Shown here: piece by piece, positions 54,001 through 57,681 of the stretch | How the letters are laid out: each line of letters starts with the position of its first letter | Position numbering within the stretch: position 1 is the stretch's first letter | Assembly (NCBI RefSeq): GCF_021130785.1 | Contig: NC_060207.1 | Span: 195,229,501-195,293,500, forward strand | DNA length: 64,000 bases | Source: Homalodisca vitripennis | Taxonomy: Eukaryota > Arthropoda > Insecta > Hemiptera > Cicadellidae | Direction: 5' to 3' | The notes under the pieces: model-generated | Database searches by the model: none | Told to the model about the DNA's origin: nothing | What the model saw: the letters and a program-made list of their open reading frames with translations, nothing else | Position numbers and translations under genes: made by a program

Positions 54001-56292
54001 CGCCAGATATGATTGGACGCACGTGGCAGGAAGTTGACTACAGACTTGATATCTGCAGGGCAACGAACGGTGCTCACATTGAAACATACTAAGGTATGAA
54101 AAAAAAAATTTATTTCTTTCCGCACATTTTAAGACTACAACCAACCTTTAAATTACCTTTAATAGTTTTTTTATGACAGTTATTTAAAATCTAGGCATTA
54201 TTTTTTGATGACCCTGTATTTCATCGCCATTTCAATGTTCTGCTTGACAATACGTTCCAAAATATAATTAAGTTAATGCTGCTGGATTTATGCATTTATA
54301 GTGTTCAAAAGTTTTATGTTGATTGTTTTTAATTGTTATTACTTGACACTTGTCCTACATTTTGAATGTGTAAATGGCAATTAAAGGAATATATATTTAA
54401 AAAAACTAATCTACAGCGTAGTTATTTGTCTTATTTTAAAATTCACAACCAACTTTTATAAATGGTAATAAATTTCTCTGAGATAAGATCTGTTAAAAGT
54501 GCTAAATGGTTTAAGTATAAATAACTATTGTTAAATGTCAGATATTTCACTCTATTCATGAACCTGCTGAACGACTGTACCGATGTGACGACTGATATAG
54601 AGGGGAAGGACACTGGGCGACAGAGGCTGAATGCAAGCAAGCTCAACACCCTCAGGAATGCAACTATCCAAGCCATGTCTAACCTGCTGTCAGCCAATAT
54701 AGACAGTGGTCTTATGCACTCCATAGGTAAGTTGAACAGCCCTCGGCTTTAGTTGGCTTTGTCTGTCAGTGTTTATACTGTGACTGAGTGTAACTTTTCA
54801 GTGTTTCATTGAGATGAGTCTTGTTGATTCCTTATCAGTTGTTTTAACTATTTAAGACCCAGAGCCATTTACAAAGTACATTATAAATAGTTTTTGTTCC
54901 TCATATTATTTAATAGTATTCATTTAGGTTTTAATTCTGCAACTGGCCTTAAGCGGTTATCTACATTAACAACATTTTGAAATGGCACTATGTTATTTTC
55001 GACAAATTTACTATGTTGTAATATGAAGTCTCACGATTTGTATTTTTATTTTGTTTGAACTTAAACATACATCAATTTAAGGATAAAGATCCCAGGTTTC
55101 ATATTATACCATAAAACATTCTATAGTTACATTATATTTTTCATTAGAAAATTATTCACATTTCCAATCGCGATAAAATTTCAAAATGCCTAGTTCGTCA
55201 AAAATAGCTCTAATGTTTTATTATTTATTTTACTTTATTGGTGTCGGAAAGTAATGAAAATCATATTAAATCAAAGAAGAAAAACTGCTCTAAGCAATAG
55301 TATTGTCACTGAAGATGATGAACTGGTATTTTAGTTTTGTTCTATTGGTTCAATCACTGACTTATAAAAATGTGTTCTTTACTAATTGTTTTAATGTTTA
55401 TCAGTTTTTTAAAGTAAAATTCAAATTTCAATATATTATATTTTTGTTGTAAACTAAATTGATTAAAAAAAAAAAAATGTATTTAAAAAAATGTCTATGC
55501 AGAAAAATATATGAGCAGTGATTTTTTTTTTTACCCATATAAAATCGCACAGAAGTACCTGCCATTTTTTGAAAAATGATGGCTAGTTCTAGAGTTAAGG
55601 GAAGCACCGTGATAAAAAAAATCAAGTTTTACATTTAAAAGTGAAATAATATGTACATGCGTCCATGAACGTTTTGTGTAACTAAAATAGGGTTTTATTG
55701 TAAAACCTGTGCACGCAAACGTGTGTGTGTCAGACCTAAGGTTAATTAGCCGCGTTCAAAAATTCACTAAGTAAATATTAAGGATCTCAAAAAGCAAATT
55801 AGGTCTGAATTATTGTAGTATGAATATTTTGAATTGAATTTTGCAAATGCAAATGGTTTCTTCGCATCAGGGAAGACAGTAACTATAATGTAAATTTATA
55901 CAACAAATTTTAATTCGCTATGATTTATTGTACTGTTTTCTCTGCAGCTGTTGTTGAATTGGACTTGTAACTGGATTAGAACAGTGAATATTAAAGCTAA
56001 TAGCAATGCTTAACTGACTTCTAAAATTTTCATGTGCTCACAAAAACTAGATAGAAATGTGAGTTATGACTTCTGTCCAGACCTGGGCTACAACCCGGAT
56101 CTCCAGACCAGAGCTGCGTTCATGGAGGTGTTAACTAAGATCCTGCAACAGGGGACCGAGTTCGACACTCTGGCAGAGACCGTGCTGGCTGACCGCTTTG
56201 AGCAGTTGGTACAACTAGTCACCATGATCAGTGACAAAGGAGAGCTGCCAATCGCAATGGCGTTGGCCAATGTGGTCACCACGTCACAGATG
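2642..56292 (+). CDS. Nf1: Neurofibromin gene (Nf1), 23 internal coding exons, partial
   Basis: Spliced + strand gene for neurofibromin, a cytoplasmic Ras GTPase-activating protein that down-regulates Ras/MAPK signalling. Every exon was placed by residue-level similarity to fly and human neurofibromin together with AG/GT borders and matching phases. The exons sum to 3541 nt, i.e. 1180 codons plus one extra base in exon 11. Included are the amino-terminal region, the cysteine/serine-rich region (about exons 11-16) and the very start of the Ras-GAP domain (exon 23). The initiator exon is upstream of the window. The catalytic arginine-finger exon, Sec14-PH module and C-terminus lie downstream. 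Introns range from about 170 bp to 8.5 kb and are packed with transposons. Identification is very secure; single exon borders are inferred without transcripts. Confidence 0.97.
2802..3467. repeat. SINE/RTE-like dispersed repeat, one full and one partial copy
   Basis: Starts with AGCTGTTTCCCGCGGCTTCG, the well-known head of RTE-associated SINE-like repeats in insects. A first tail, ACACACAAACATTCATTTTT with ATATATTATGATT, ends about 3105. A second partial copy (about 3290-3467) has GGCGAATCCGTCCAGCCGTT and ends TTACACACGAACAGTTTCAT plus TTTTATATATAT. Probably two insertions or a tandem pair. Confidence 0.6.
3468..4186. other. Intron, nothing recognised
   Basis: AT-rich, no conserved coding or structured repeat. 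Confidence 0.5.
4187..4370 (+). CDS. Nf1: Nf1 exon 2 of window (codons 49-109)
   Basis: Acceptor TTTTTTCCAG, donor TTGG|GTGAGG, phase 0 in and 1 out. Contains [20 protein letters not shown] and LLREICQFL, matching the human LDTLEKCLAGQPKD segment. An in-frame ATG upstream (4163) lies in the intron and is not a start. Confidence 0.95.
4732..4843 (+). CDS. Nf1: Nf1 exon 3 of window (codons 110-146)
   Basis: Acceptor GTGTATTTTCAG, donor AAG|GTAATT. Phase 1 in and 2 out. Encodes [20 protein letters not shown], equivalent to human [20 protein letters not shown]. Too short and unopened to appear as a stand-alone ORF; found by phase chaining. Confidence 0.93.
5041..5147 (+). CDS. Nf1: Nf1 exon 4 of window (codons 147-182)
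   Basis: Acceptor AAAATGTCTAG, donor AGTG|GTGAGA, phase 2 in and 1 out. Encodes [20 protein letters not shown] followed by [15 protein letters not shown], matching human RLQELTVCSEDN...DIELLQYINVD. Confidence 0.94.
5148..6118. other. Intron, nothing recognised
   Basis: AT-rich. Ends with TGTACAGGGTGTAATTTC next to the piggyBac-like insertion; the CAGGGTG word recalls TA-inserting element ends but has no partner. Confidence 0.4.
6119..7219 (-). mobile_element. piggyBac-like element, internally deleted
   Basis: Bounded by TTAA on both sides with imperfect inverted repeats (CACGTTGACTGC on the left, CACGTTCAGTGC reading inward on the right). A CGCGGATCCGCG palindrome sits inside each end (6279, 7186). 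The minus strand holds both ends of a transposase: an acidic N-terminus from 6945 with SDVDSESSG, then [14 protein letters not shown], and after a deletion a C-terminal cysteine-rich domain (KDCRVCYKN ... YTCSVCPV ... LCCQLF) near 6480-6590. The catalytic core is missing, so it can move only in trans. Confidence 0.85.
7296..7414 (+). CDS. Nf1: Nf1 exon 5 of window (codons 183-222)
   Basis: Acceptor TTGATTGTAG, donor ACAG|GTTGGT, phase 1 in and 0 out. Contains [20 protein letters not shown], nearly identical to the fly segment. It follows a deleted piggyBac-like element by only 76 bp. Confidence 0.95.
7415..8713. other. Intron, nothing recognised
   Basis: AT-rich except a short CCACCCCCTCCCCCCTCGCC tract near 7673. 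No coding similarity found. Confidence 0.4.
8714..9730 (+). mobile_element. piggyBac-like element, internally deleted
   Basis: TTAA at both ends. Ends match as TTAACCTTTCCAGCGT and, read inward from the right, TTAACCCTTTAAGCGT. Subterminal palindrome CGCGGATCCGCG at 8736 with a diverged copy at 8779. On the + strand a short acidic start [12 protein letters not shown] (9158) is followed by a decayed stretch with [11 protein letters not shown] and later C-rich remnants, as expected of a transposase reduced to its two ends. Distinct family from the element at 6119. Confidence 0.7.
9955..10086 (+). CDS. Nf1: Nf1 exon 6 of window (codons 223-266)
   Basis: Acceptor ATATTTTCCAG, donor CCG|GTAAGA, phase 0 in and 0 out, 44 codons. 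Contains [15 protein letters not shown] and [13 protein letters not shown], equal to human KLFDLVDGFAEST...AVWPLQIILLILCP. Confidence 0.95.
10087..10611. other. Intron, nothing recognised
   Basis: AT-rich sequence up to the LINE tail; no feature supported. Confidence 0.5.
11231..12610 (-). pseudogene. LINE reverse transcriptase, decayed
   Basis: Fragments in shifting frames: [11 protein letters not shown] with [16 protein letters not shown] (11231-11437), the catalytic-region block [16 protein letters not shown] (11532-11810) followed by a broken YADD region (YVCR in place of YADD), and an upstream linker (12413-12607). Encodes the polymerase of the element at 10612-15237; interrupted by frameshifts. 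Confidence 0.8.
13059..13484 (-). pseudogene. LINE AP endonuclease domain, partial
   Basis: 141-codon open stretch with [20 protein letters not shown], the IYRPPGG block and [12 protein letters not shown], which are hallmarks of the apurinic-endonuclease domain of non-LTR retrotransposons that nicks target DNA. Its continuation toward the N-terminus (13500-13870) is frameshifted. Confidence 0.85.
13888..15166 (-). pseudogene. LINE ORF1 with PHD finger and coiled coil
   Basis: Likely start [12 protein letters not shown] at 15166; after a 1-base shift the frame continues [20 protein letters not shown] and LWTCTKC, a PHD-type Cys4-His-Cys3 zinc finger. A charged coiled-coil segment follows ([20 protein letters not shown]), then CPVCSKNK. 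Near the end a 9-residue unit DRGIQPSDT is repeated three times (DNA repeat 13950-14035). Nucleic-acid binding partner for retrotransposition, now broken. Confidence 0.7.
15238..16677. other. Intron with short tandem repeats, possibly LINE 5' UTR
   Basis: About 69-bp duplicated unit with GGCAGACTTCTAGTGGTCAG at 15354 and 15424, and about 49-bp duplicated unit with GGTATCTGGGTCAG at 15580 and 15630. Such 5' tandem monomers are common in LINEs, so the LINE may extend to about 15720. A T-run lies at 15907. The rest (to 16677) holds nothing recognised. Confidence 0.4.
16678..16920 (+). CDS. Nf1: Nf1 exon 7 of window (codons 267-347)
   Basis: Acceptor TGTTGTGTAG, donor AAG|GTAATC, phase 0 in and 0 out, 81 codons. 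Starts [20 protein letters not shown] and carries [14 protein letters not shown], an invariant neurofibromin block. GC content is clearly higher than in the flanking introns. The 6.6 kb intron before it holds a LINE. Confidence 0.95.
16921..18355. other. Intron with TA microsatellite
   Basis: AT-rich; no coding similarity. The 82-codon ORF near 17954 is low-complexity lysine/asparagine-rich and not supported. Confidence 0.5.
17461..17515. repeat. (TA)n microsatellite
   Basis: About 27 uninterrupted TA units. Confidence 0.95.
18356..18546 (+). CDS. Nf1: Nf1 exon 8 of window (codons 348-410)
   Basis: Acceptor TTTTGTTTCAG, donor CAA|GTAAGT, phase 0 in and 2 out. Contains [34 protein letters not shown] and [15 protein letters not shown], each nearly identical to human neurofibromin. 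Confidence 0.96.
18547..19383. other. Intron, nothing recognised
   Basis: Antisense ORFs of 89-98 codons at 18884-19280 overlap in two frames and show no recognisable domain. Confidence 0.4.
19384..19470. mobile_element. 87-bp piggyBac-like micro-MITE
   Basis: TTAA-bounded with inverted ends TTAACACCTTCACTGC and, inward from the right, TTAACACATTGACTG, the same end type as the larger TTAA elements here. The interior has a perfect palindrome CTCAATATTGAG at 19399. No coding capacity. Confidence 0.6.
19570..20911 (-). mobile_element. Tc1/mariner-like element, degraded
   Basis: Flanked by TA. Inverted ends CAGGGTTATCATAAAAGAAT (left) and the matching AGGGTTATCAAAAAAGAATG read inward from the right. 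Minus-strand transposase from M at 20746: helix-turn-helix with [32 protein letters not shown], then a decayed catalytic middle including [10 protein letters not shown] near 20000, and the C-terminus [20 protein letters not shown] ending 19691. About 350 codons, multiple frameshifts. Same lineage as the element at 52826. Confidence 0.85.
20912..21601. other. Intron, nothing recognised
   Basis: AT-rich; no supported feature. Confidence 0.5.
21602..21749 (+). CDS. Nf1: Nf1 exon 9 of window (codons 411-460)
   Basis: Acceptor GATGGTCACAG, donor CAG|GTGACA, phase 2 in and 0 out. Encodes [20 protein letters not shown] then [19 protein letters not shown], matching human RIITNSALDWWPKIDAVYCHS. A mariner-like element lies in the preceding intron. 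Confidence 0.95.
21750..22489. other. Intron with short TA repeat
   Basis: AT-rich, ending in a TA microsatellite at about 22457-22489 next to a hairpin. Confidence 0.5.
22490..22555. repeat. Perfect 19-bp inverted repeat, 28-bp loop
   Basis: Arm GGTGATTTGCTCACAGCCT at 22490-22508 and its exact reverse complement at 22537-22555. Directly follows a TA microsatellite and lies 61 bp upstream of Nf1 exon 10. Would form a stable hairpin in the pre-mRNA. Could be a tiny MITE. Confidence 0.9.
22616..22744 (+). CDS. Nf1: Nf1 exon 10 of window (codons 461-503)
   Basis: Acceptor TTTGATTGCAG, donor AAT|GTAAGT, phase 0 in and 0 out. Encodes [19 protein letters not shown], then [20 protein letters not shown]; human has LTFKEKVTSLKFKEK...LLLSMVKLIHADPKLLLCN. 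Confidence 0.94.
22745..23221. other. Intron, nothing recognised
   Basis: No repeat or coding signal. Confidence 0.5.
23222..23416 (+). CDS. Nf1: Nf1 exon 11 of window, carries a 1-nt frameshift
   Basis: Acceptor GTATGTTCTAG, donor TCAG|GTGCGT. Encodes [20 protein letters not shown] and [20 protein letters not shown]. After API (about 23394) the frame must shift by one base: the conserved NTFWDVS is read from the +1 frame, ending AG so that the next exon's T completes Ser. One extra A in ATAAAAC at 23393-23398 explains it. As written, translation runs HFLGCQ and then hits TGA at 24171 in exon 12. Either a sequence/assembly error or a real lesion. Confidence 0.9.
23417..24068. other. Intron, nothing recognised
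   Basis: AT-rich; no supported feature. Confidence 0.5.
24069..24252 (+). CDS. Nf1: Nf1 exon 12 of window (codons 568-629)
   Basis: Acceptor CTGATCTTTTAG, donor GAG|GTAAGA, phase 2 in and 0 out in the restored frame. Encodes [40 protein letters not shown] and [12 protein letters not shown], close to the fly protein. The frame used here is incompatible with exon 11 as written. Confidence 0.94.
24253..24709. other. Intron, nothing recognised
   Basis: AT-rich; no supported feature. Confidence 0.5.
24710..27564 (-). mobile_element. piggyBac-like element, near full length, inactive
   Basis: TTAA-bounded; ends TTAAACACGTTCAAG (left) and TTAACACGTTGACGCC (inward from right). Near-palindrome GACGCCACCGTGGCGTC occurs inside each end (24856, 27538). 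The minus strand carries a whole but broken transposase between 27167 and about 25280. About 2.86 kb, the usual size of an autonomous element. Confidence 0.9.
25283..27167 (-). pseudogene. piggyBac-like transposase, frameshifted
   Basis: DDE-type transposase for cut-and-paste at TTAA. Starts [17 protein letters not shown] at 27167 with an acidic segment ([15 protein letters not shown]). The catalytic core is at about 26270-25981: [20 protein letters not shown], then [10 protein letters not shown] and [13 protein letters not shown]. The position of the first catalytic Asp (usually IDES) reads IHES here. C-terminal cysteine-rich zinc domain with [14 protein letters not shown] at about 25360. 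Several frameshifts. Closest in style to the PGBD4-like group. Confidence 0.85.
27565..28545. other. Intron; possible retroposon 3' end near 27960-28205
   Basis: The segment ending TAATAAAGACATTTTTCATT TCATTTCA (about 28165-28203) looks like a + strand non-LTR element or SINE 3' end with an ATTTC-type tail. The rest holds nothing recognised. A 97-codon antisense ORF at 27669 lacks similarity. Confidence 0.35.
28546..28732 (+). CDS. Nf1: Nf1 exon 13 of window (codons 630-691)
   Basis: Acceptor GCTTTGTGTAG, donor ACAG|GTATGC, phase 0 in and 1 out. Contains [38 protein letters not shown] and [15 protein letters not shown], matching human [27 protein letters not shown]. Intron 12 before it holds a decayed piggyBac-like element. 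Confidence 0.96.
28733..29703. other. Intron, nothing recognised
   Basis: Very AT-rich; no supported feature. Confidence 0.5.
29704..30852 (-). pseudogene. Unrecognised small ORF split by foldback element
   Basis: Minus strand from ATG at 30852: [19 protein letters not shown], one in-frame stop, then [20 protein letters not shown] and [13 protein letters not shown] up to 30658. Removing the foldback element (29758-30657) and one TA lets it continue [16 protein letters not shown] to TAA at 29704. About 82 codons with one stop. Family not recognised; a gene fragment, retrocopy or older transposon ORF. Confidence 0.45.
29758..30657. mobile_element. 900-bp palindromic foldback element
   Basis: Two arms of about 435 bp in opposite orientation around a 25-bp AT-rich centre near 30190-30215, differing at only a few positions. 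Ends CAGGGTGTTTGAAAAGTATG and its inverse CATACTTTTCAAACACCCTG, flanked by TA on both sides. No transposase; the two mirror-image 65-codon ORFs are by-products of the palindrome. End sequence and TA target point to mobilisation by a Tc1/mariner-type enzyme. Confidence 0.93.
30853..31819. other. Intron, nothing recognised
   Basis: No supported feature up to the micro-exon. Confidence 0.5.
31820..31864 (+). CDS. Nf1: Nf1 micro-exon (45 nt, exon 14 of window)
   Basis: Acceptor ATGTTTAACAG, donor GATG|GTAAGC, phase 1 in and 1 out, so it can be included or skipped without changing frame. It adds [15 protein letters not shown] before the conserved [10 protein letters not shown]. Drosophila neurofibromin has a comparable ATDSRICFFDNTHG-type insertion here, while human joins STG directly to RAALQKR. 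Too short to stand out as an ORF; supported by phase fit and residue similarity. Confidence 0.8.
31865..32791. other. Intron, nothing recognised
   Basis: AT-rich; an antisense 84-codon ORF at 32054 shows no domain. Confidence 0.5.
32792..32865 (+). CDS. Nf1: Nf1 exon 15 of window (codons 707-731)
   Basis: Acceptor TGTGCTTACAG, donor CCT|GTAAGT, phase 1 in and 0 out. Encodes [20 protein letters not shown] and NGVQP, nearly the same as human [18 protein letters not shown]. Confidence 0.95.
32866..33702. other. Intron with local duplications
   Basis: Holds the 86-bp tandem duplication annotated separately; otherwise no feature. Confidence 0.5.
33242..33430. repeat. 86-bp tandem duplication plus short TTTAACAC repeats
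   Basis: GATACTGGCTGTATAAGCTT and the following text recur at 33242 and 33328 nearly unchanged. Next to the second copy, CGTTTAACA(C) is repeated three times (33390-33425). Confidence 0.9.
33703..36587 (-). mobile_element. piggyBac-like element, near full length, inactive
   Basis: TTAA-bounded, with a clear 17-bp end match: TTAACCTTTTCGCCGCG (left) and TTAACCTTTTCGCTGCG inward from the right. Near the right end GTCGAYTTACRC recurs three times (36469, 36518, 36561), with palindromic GACTATAGTC at 36462. About 2.9 kb with a minus-strand transposase. Its right end is 58 bp from Nf1 exon 16. Confidence 0.9.
34369..35990 (-). pseudogene. piggyBac-like transposase, frameshifted
   Basis: Fragments in order on the minus strand: [20 protein letters not shown] (35640-35846), a middle part with [20 protein letters not shown] (35174-35362), a block ending the DDE region with [31 protein letters not shown] (34802-35080), and the C-terminal cysteine-rich domain in shifted frame ([20 protein letters not shown], 34369-34569). 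The order and motifs match piggyBac transposases; frameshifts and stops make it non-functional. Confidence 0.85.
36646..36798 (+). CDS. Nf1: Nf1 exon 16 of window (codons 732-782)
   Basis: Acceptor TATGGTTTACAG, donor GAG|GTATCG, phase 0 in and 0 out, 51 codons. Contains [40 protein letters not shown] and [11 protein letters not shown]. The KRRAS motif is a conserved candidate protein kinase A site (human KRRMSH). Its acceptor lies 58 bp from the end of a piggyBac-like element. Confidence 0.95.
36799..37850. other. Intron, nothing recognised
   Basis: AT-rich; a 67-codon ORF at 37011 has no recognisable domain. Confidence 0.5.
37851..38002 (+). CDS. Nf1: Nf1 exon 17 of window (codons 783-832)
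   Basis: Acceptor TGTATGGCACAG, donor CA|GTGAGT, phase 0 in and 2 out. Encodes [38 protein letters not shown] and [10 protein letters not shown]; human has [23 protein letters not shown]. Much shorter linker than the human and fly proteins between the GGVCL block and the VTQF block. Confidence 0.95.
38003..39376. other. Intron with hairpin and diverged dispersed repeat
   Basis: CAAACAAACAAATA followed by TTTATTTGTTTG (38090-38126) forms a simple hairpin. The stretch 38150-38220 (ACTGAACAATGGCAAATGTC, CTTCACAATC) loosely matches 56950-57000 and may be a dispersed repeat. TA repeats lie at 38984-39050. Confidence 0.4.
38984..39050. repeat. Interrupted (TA)n microsatellite
   Basis: Two TA runs separated by AAATTG. 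The overlapping isoleucine/tyrosine ORFs on both strands are artefacts of this repeat. Confidence 0.95.
39377..39548 (+). CDS. Nf1: Nf1 exon 18 of window (codons 833-890)
   Basis: Acceptor ATTTGTCCAG, donor CAG|GTACAT, phase 2 in and 0 out. Encodes [40 protein letters not shown] and [11 protein letters not shown], matching human DRLLSLMVCNHEKVGLQIR...LYPMLF...SKFFDSQGQ. Confidence 0.96.
39549..40037. other. Intron, nothing recognised
   Basis: No supported feature. Confidence 0.5.
40038..40177 (+). CDS. Nf1: Nf1 exon 19 of window (codons 891-936)
   Basis: Acceptor TTGACACAG, donor TCAG|GTCTGT, phase 0 in and 2 out. Contains [20 protein letters not shown] and [17 protein letters not shown]. 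The donor has C at +3 and lacks the usual GTRAG, so it is weak, and it heads the longest intron of the window (8.5 kb). Confidence 0.95.
40178..41715. other. Intron, nothing recognised
   Basis: AT-rich sequence before the nested transposon complex; no supported feature. Confidence 0.5.
41945..42134 (+). pseudogene. piggyBac-like transposase core fragment
   Basis: Reads [40 protein letters not shown] and SHSLYMDNY, a typical piggyBac DDE segment around the second catalytic Asp (YMDNY). It breaks off just after DNY and is joined directly to terminal sequence on its left. Confidence 0.85.
42996..45530 (+). pseudogene. Mariner-like transposase, split by MITE
   Basis: N-terminal DUF4817-type DNA-binding domain: [50 protein letters not shown]. 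Catalytic part: [15 protein letters not shown] (about 43460-43508), interrupted by a 1451-bp insertion, then [38 protein letters not shown], a 1-base shift, then [18 protein letters not shown]. Asp residues of the DDE/D triad are visible in [16 protein letters not shown] and RSPDITP. Inactive by insertion and frameshifts. Confidence 0.88.
43505..44959. mobile_element. piggyBac-like MITE inside the mariner transposase
   Basis: TTAA at both ends; ends TTAACCCTATAAGTGGC and TTAACCCTCTAAGTGGC (inward from right). Removing the element and one TTAA joins GGCATATTTAA to TAGCCGAAAC and restores the transposase frame as [11 protein letters not shown]. No clear transposase of its own. Confidence 0.92.
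45849..47604 (-). mobile_element. 5'-truncated LINE inserted in the right arm
   Basis: Minus strand, 3' end at 45849 with a (TTTGAA)-type tail. Reverse transcriptase pieces: [20 protein letters not shown] (47339-47626), [14 protein letters not shown] (46959-47312), [16 protein letters not shown] (46838-47068), [20 protein letters not shown] (46615-46854) and [20 protein letters not shown] (46416-46652). Truncated at the start of RT and broken by frameshifts. It splits the long inverted repeat of the mariner-like element between ACATTGTTGTA and GTATGTACTTGC. Confidence 0.9.
48693..48908 (+). CDS. Nf1: Nf1 exon 20 of window (codons 937-1008)
   Basis: Acceptor TAAAATGTACAG, donor CCAG|GTAAGG, phase 2 in and 2 out. 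Contains [40 protein letters not shown] and [19 protein letters not shown]. The last 74 coding bases and the donor are the first unit of a 99-bp tandem array. Reading through this donor meets TAA at once (AGG TAA), so only the first donor keeps the frame. Confidence 0.96.
48835..49592 (+). repeat. 99-bp tandem array of Nf1 exon 20 end plus splice donor
   Basis: Units start at 48835, 48934, 49033, 49132, 49231, 49330, about 49426 (shortened) and 49520. Each repeats about 74 bp of exon 20 coding sequence, its donor (GTAAGG, GTGAGA or GTGAGG) and about 25 bp of intron. Units 3 and 5 share the same variants (GGAGATGTCAGCTCAATGAC), as do 1, 2 and 4, showing two-unit duplication. The last unit lacks the donor. 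Confidence 0.95.
49593..50143. other. Intron, nothing recognised
   Basis: AT-rich; no supported feature. Confidence 0.5.
50144..50260 (+). CDS. Nf1: Nf1 exon 21 of window (codons 1009-1047)
   Basis: Acceptor TTTCAATTTTAG, donor CAA|GTAAGT, phase 2 in and 2 out. Encodes [20 protein letters not shown] then [19 protein letters not shown], nearly identical to the fly protein. Confidence 0.96.
50261..51605. other. Intron, nothing recognised
   Basis: AT-rich. A word near 51180 (TATACAGTGTGAGTAAAAAG) resembles a TA-element end but I found no partner. Confidence 0.4.
51606..52522 (-). mobile_element. piggyBac-like MITE with acidic N-terminal remnant
   Basis: TTAA-bounded; ends TTAACACATTCGCTGC and TTAACACGTTCGCTGC (inward from right). 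Near-palindromes GGTAACTCTAGTTACC (51814) and GGTAACCAGAGTTAC (52487) lie inside the ends. The minus strand carries [28 protein letters not shown], an acidic stretch like the start of piggyBac transposases. The rest of the transposase is missing. Confidence 0.8.
52523..52825. other. Intron spacer between two elements
   Basis: Nothing recognised between the piggyBac-like MITE and the mariner-like element. Confidence 0.5.
52826..54216 (+). mobile_element. Tc1/mariner-like element, recently degraded
   Basis: Flanked by TA. Ends CAGTGTCATCGAAAAATAAT and CAGGGTCATCAAAAAATAAT (inward from right), continuing GCCTAGATTT on both sides. About 1.39 kb with one transposase gene, a normal size for an autonomous copy. 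Confidence 0.93.
53037..54092 (+). pseudogene. Tc1/mariner transposase with three frameshifts
   Basis: Starts [16 protein letters not shown] at 53037 with helix-turn-helix DNA-binding domains ([33 protein letters not shown]). A frameshift near 53270 leads into the catalytic domain: [54 protein letters not shown] second shift near 53840 precedes [11 protein letters not shown] and a third near 53915 precedes [20 protein letters not shown]; it ends [11 protein letters not shown] at TAA 54090. Asp residues of the triad are intact ([17 protein letters not shown]). Same lineage as the 19570 element. Confidence 0.9.
54217..54541. other. Intron, nothing recognised
   Basis: No supported feature. Confidence 0.5.
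54542..54726 (+). CDS. Nf1: Nf1 exon 22 of window (codons 1048-1109)
   Basis: Acceptor TTAAATGTCAG, donor ATAG|GTAAGT, phase 2 in and 1 out. Contains [38 protein letters not shown] and SGLMHSI, matching human [15 protein letters not shown] and [19 protein letters not shown]. Confidence 0.96.
54727..56080. other. Intron, nothing recognised
   Basis: AT-rich with several A and T runs; no supported feature. Confidence 0.5.
56081..56292 (+). CDS. Nf1: Nf1 exon 23 of window: start of Ras-GAP domain
   Basis: Acceptor CTTCTGTCCAG, donor ATG|GTATGT, phase 1 in and 0 out, 70 codons. Encodes [40 protein letters not shown] and [18 protein letters not shown], which lead into the GAP-related domain. The following exon should begin with DELARVLVTLF; it is not found in 56293-64000, so it lies beyond the window. 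The arginine finger is therefore not in view. Confidence 0.97.
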
Positions 56293-57681
56293 GTATGTTG
56301 TGTGTAATTTGGCTTAATTTTTCTGTATTAAATTAATGGATTGTGTAATAGCTCACAAAGATTTTTTTTAATCTAGTAAATATGTGATGAAGTCTCCGAA
56401 GTCATGGATAACAATAACTAAAAATGTTGTACATCATAAAAACTAGCATATACATGATGGTCCAAGGTGATTGGAATAAGTATAAAAATGTCACTGCACA
56501 AAACAAATACACTGAATAACATATCATTAAAATAAATGACCTGTACCCCACTACCAATCAATAACAACGGATACTGTAATATTTGTGACAGTCTGTCATT
56601 TGGTTCAACCTTGCGGCCAATTCTTGAACTATTCAAACTATTATCCGTAAGAGAACATTTTAGACTAAACAAGAAACATATGTTCATATAATTTTTCTTT
56701 GTGGTTGTTTTATTTTGTTCAATATCAACTGATTGCAGTTATGGCGATATAAGTAAACAAAGTTGCGATATTGTCCTACCAGGACGTATTTGTGAATTAT
56801 TTACATTAATTGATAAAATTGATTTTTCTTATGAGAAATGGTTGATATTGTAATATGTTATCTCTCATTTATACAAAAATAATAAAATAACAAAATTATT
56901 CTGTGTTTTATTGTAATTGTATTGTGTGTGCTATTGATTTCTTGTATCACTGAATAATGGTAAATGTTCCAAACAATTCTGTTTTCTTCACAATTATTAT
57001 GTTAGGTTTATTGAGCTTCATTATGAGTATTTGAGTTCAAAAACATGAGAGCTGGTCAAAATTAACTAAGACATTAAGGTTTTACTAATCTGTTATGTAT
57101 TTATACTAGCTTTGTTCAAAAATGTTCTGTCGTAGTGCACATCCACAAACGCTGAAACAACCACATTAAAGGGTTAATCAAAATGTTTTTTTCAATTTTT
57201 TTTATTCCTAGTGATGGTTGCTTTATAAACCTAGCTAATTTTCAACCTTTGTGTACAATCACTTTGTTCCTCCAACATGTTGACTGCAGTATATGTTATA
57301 ATGTATCAGGACCACTAGCCAGGATCACTCATTATAGTACCGCACAGCTGTAAAATGTTTAGTAAGACAAGATAGAAGTGTGCCACATCATGCATAGTTA
57401 CATGCTTCTCTCAGATTACATGCAACATTCATTTCAGATATATAGCTTATTTCATTCTCGAGATATCTTACGGACAGATAATCATACAAAAAAGAAGTTG
57501 ATAGATTCAGATGTTTGTGCATTAAACGGGGTGTCATATCACTGTTTAAACAATAAAAATCTACTCATTAAGTCACTATAAAATGATATTGTATGACCTG
57601 AGATAGTTAGGCTACCTGTATGAATATGTCACTTGTCTGAATCTCGTATATTGAGTTTGTATGCAAACTTATTTATTCTAT
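56293..57681. other. Intron, nothing firm
   Basis: The stretch 56950-57000 loosely matches 38150-38220. The next Nf1 exon was searched for here and not found. A TTAA at 57172 preceded by AAAGGG resembles a piggyBac-like end without partner. Confidence 0.4.

Noticed and set aside
55310..55335. GATGATGAACTGGT, possibly the next Nf1 exon (DELARV...)
   Set aside because: It lies upstream of exon 23 and runs into a stop after DELVF; no acceptor and no continuing similarity.
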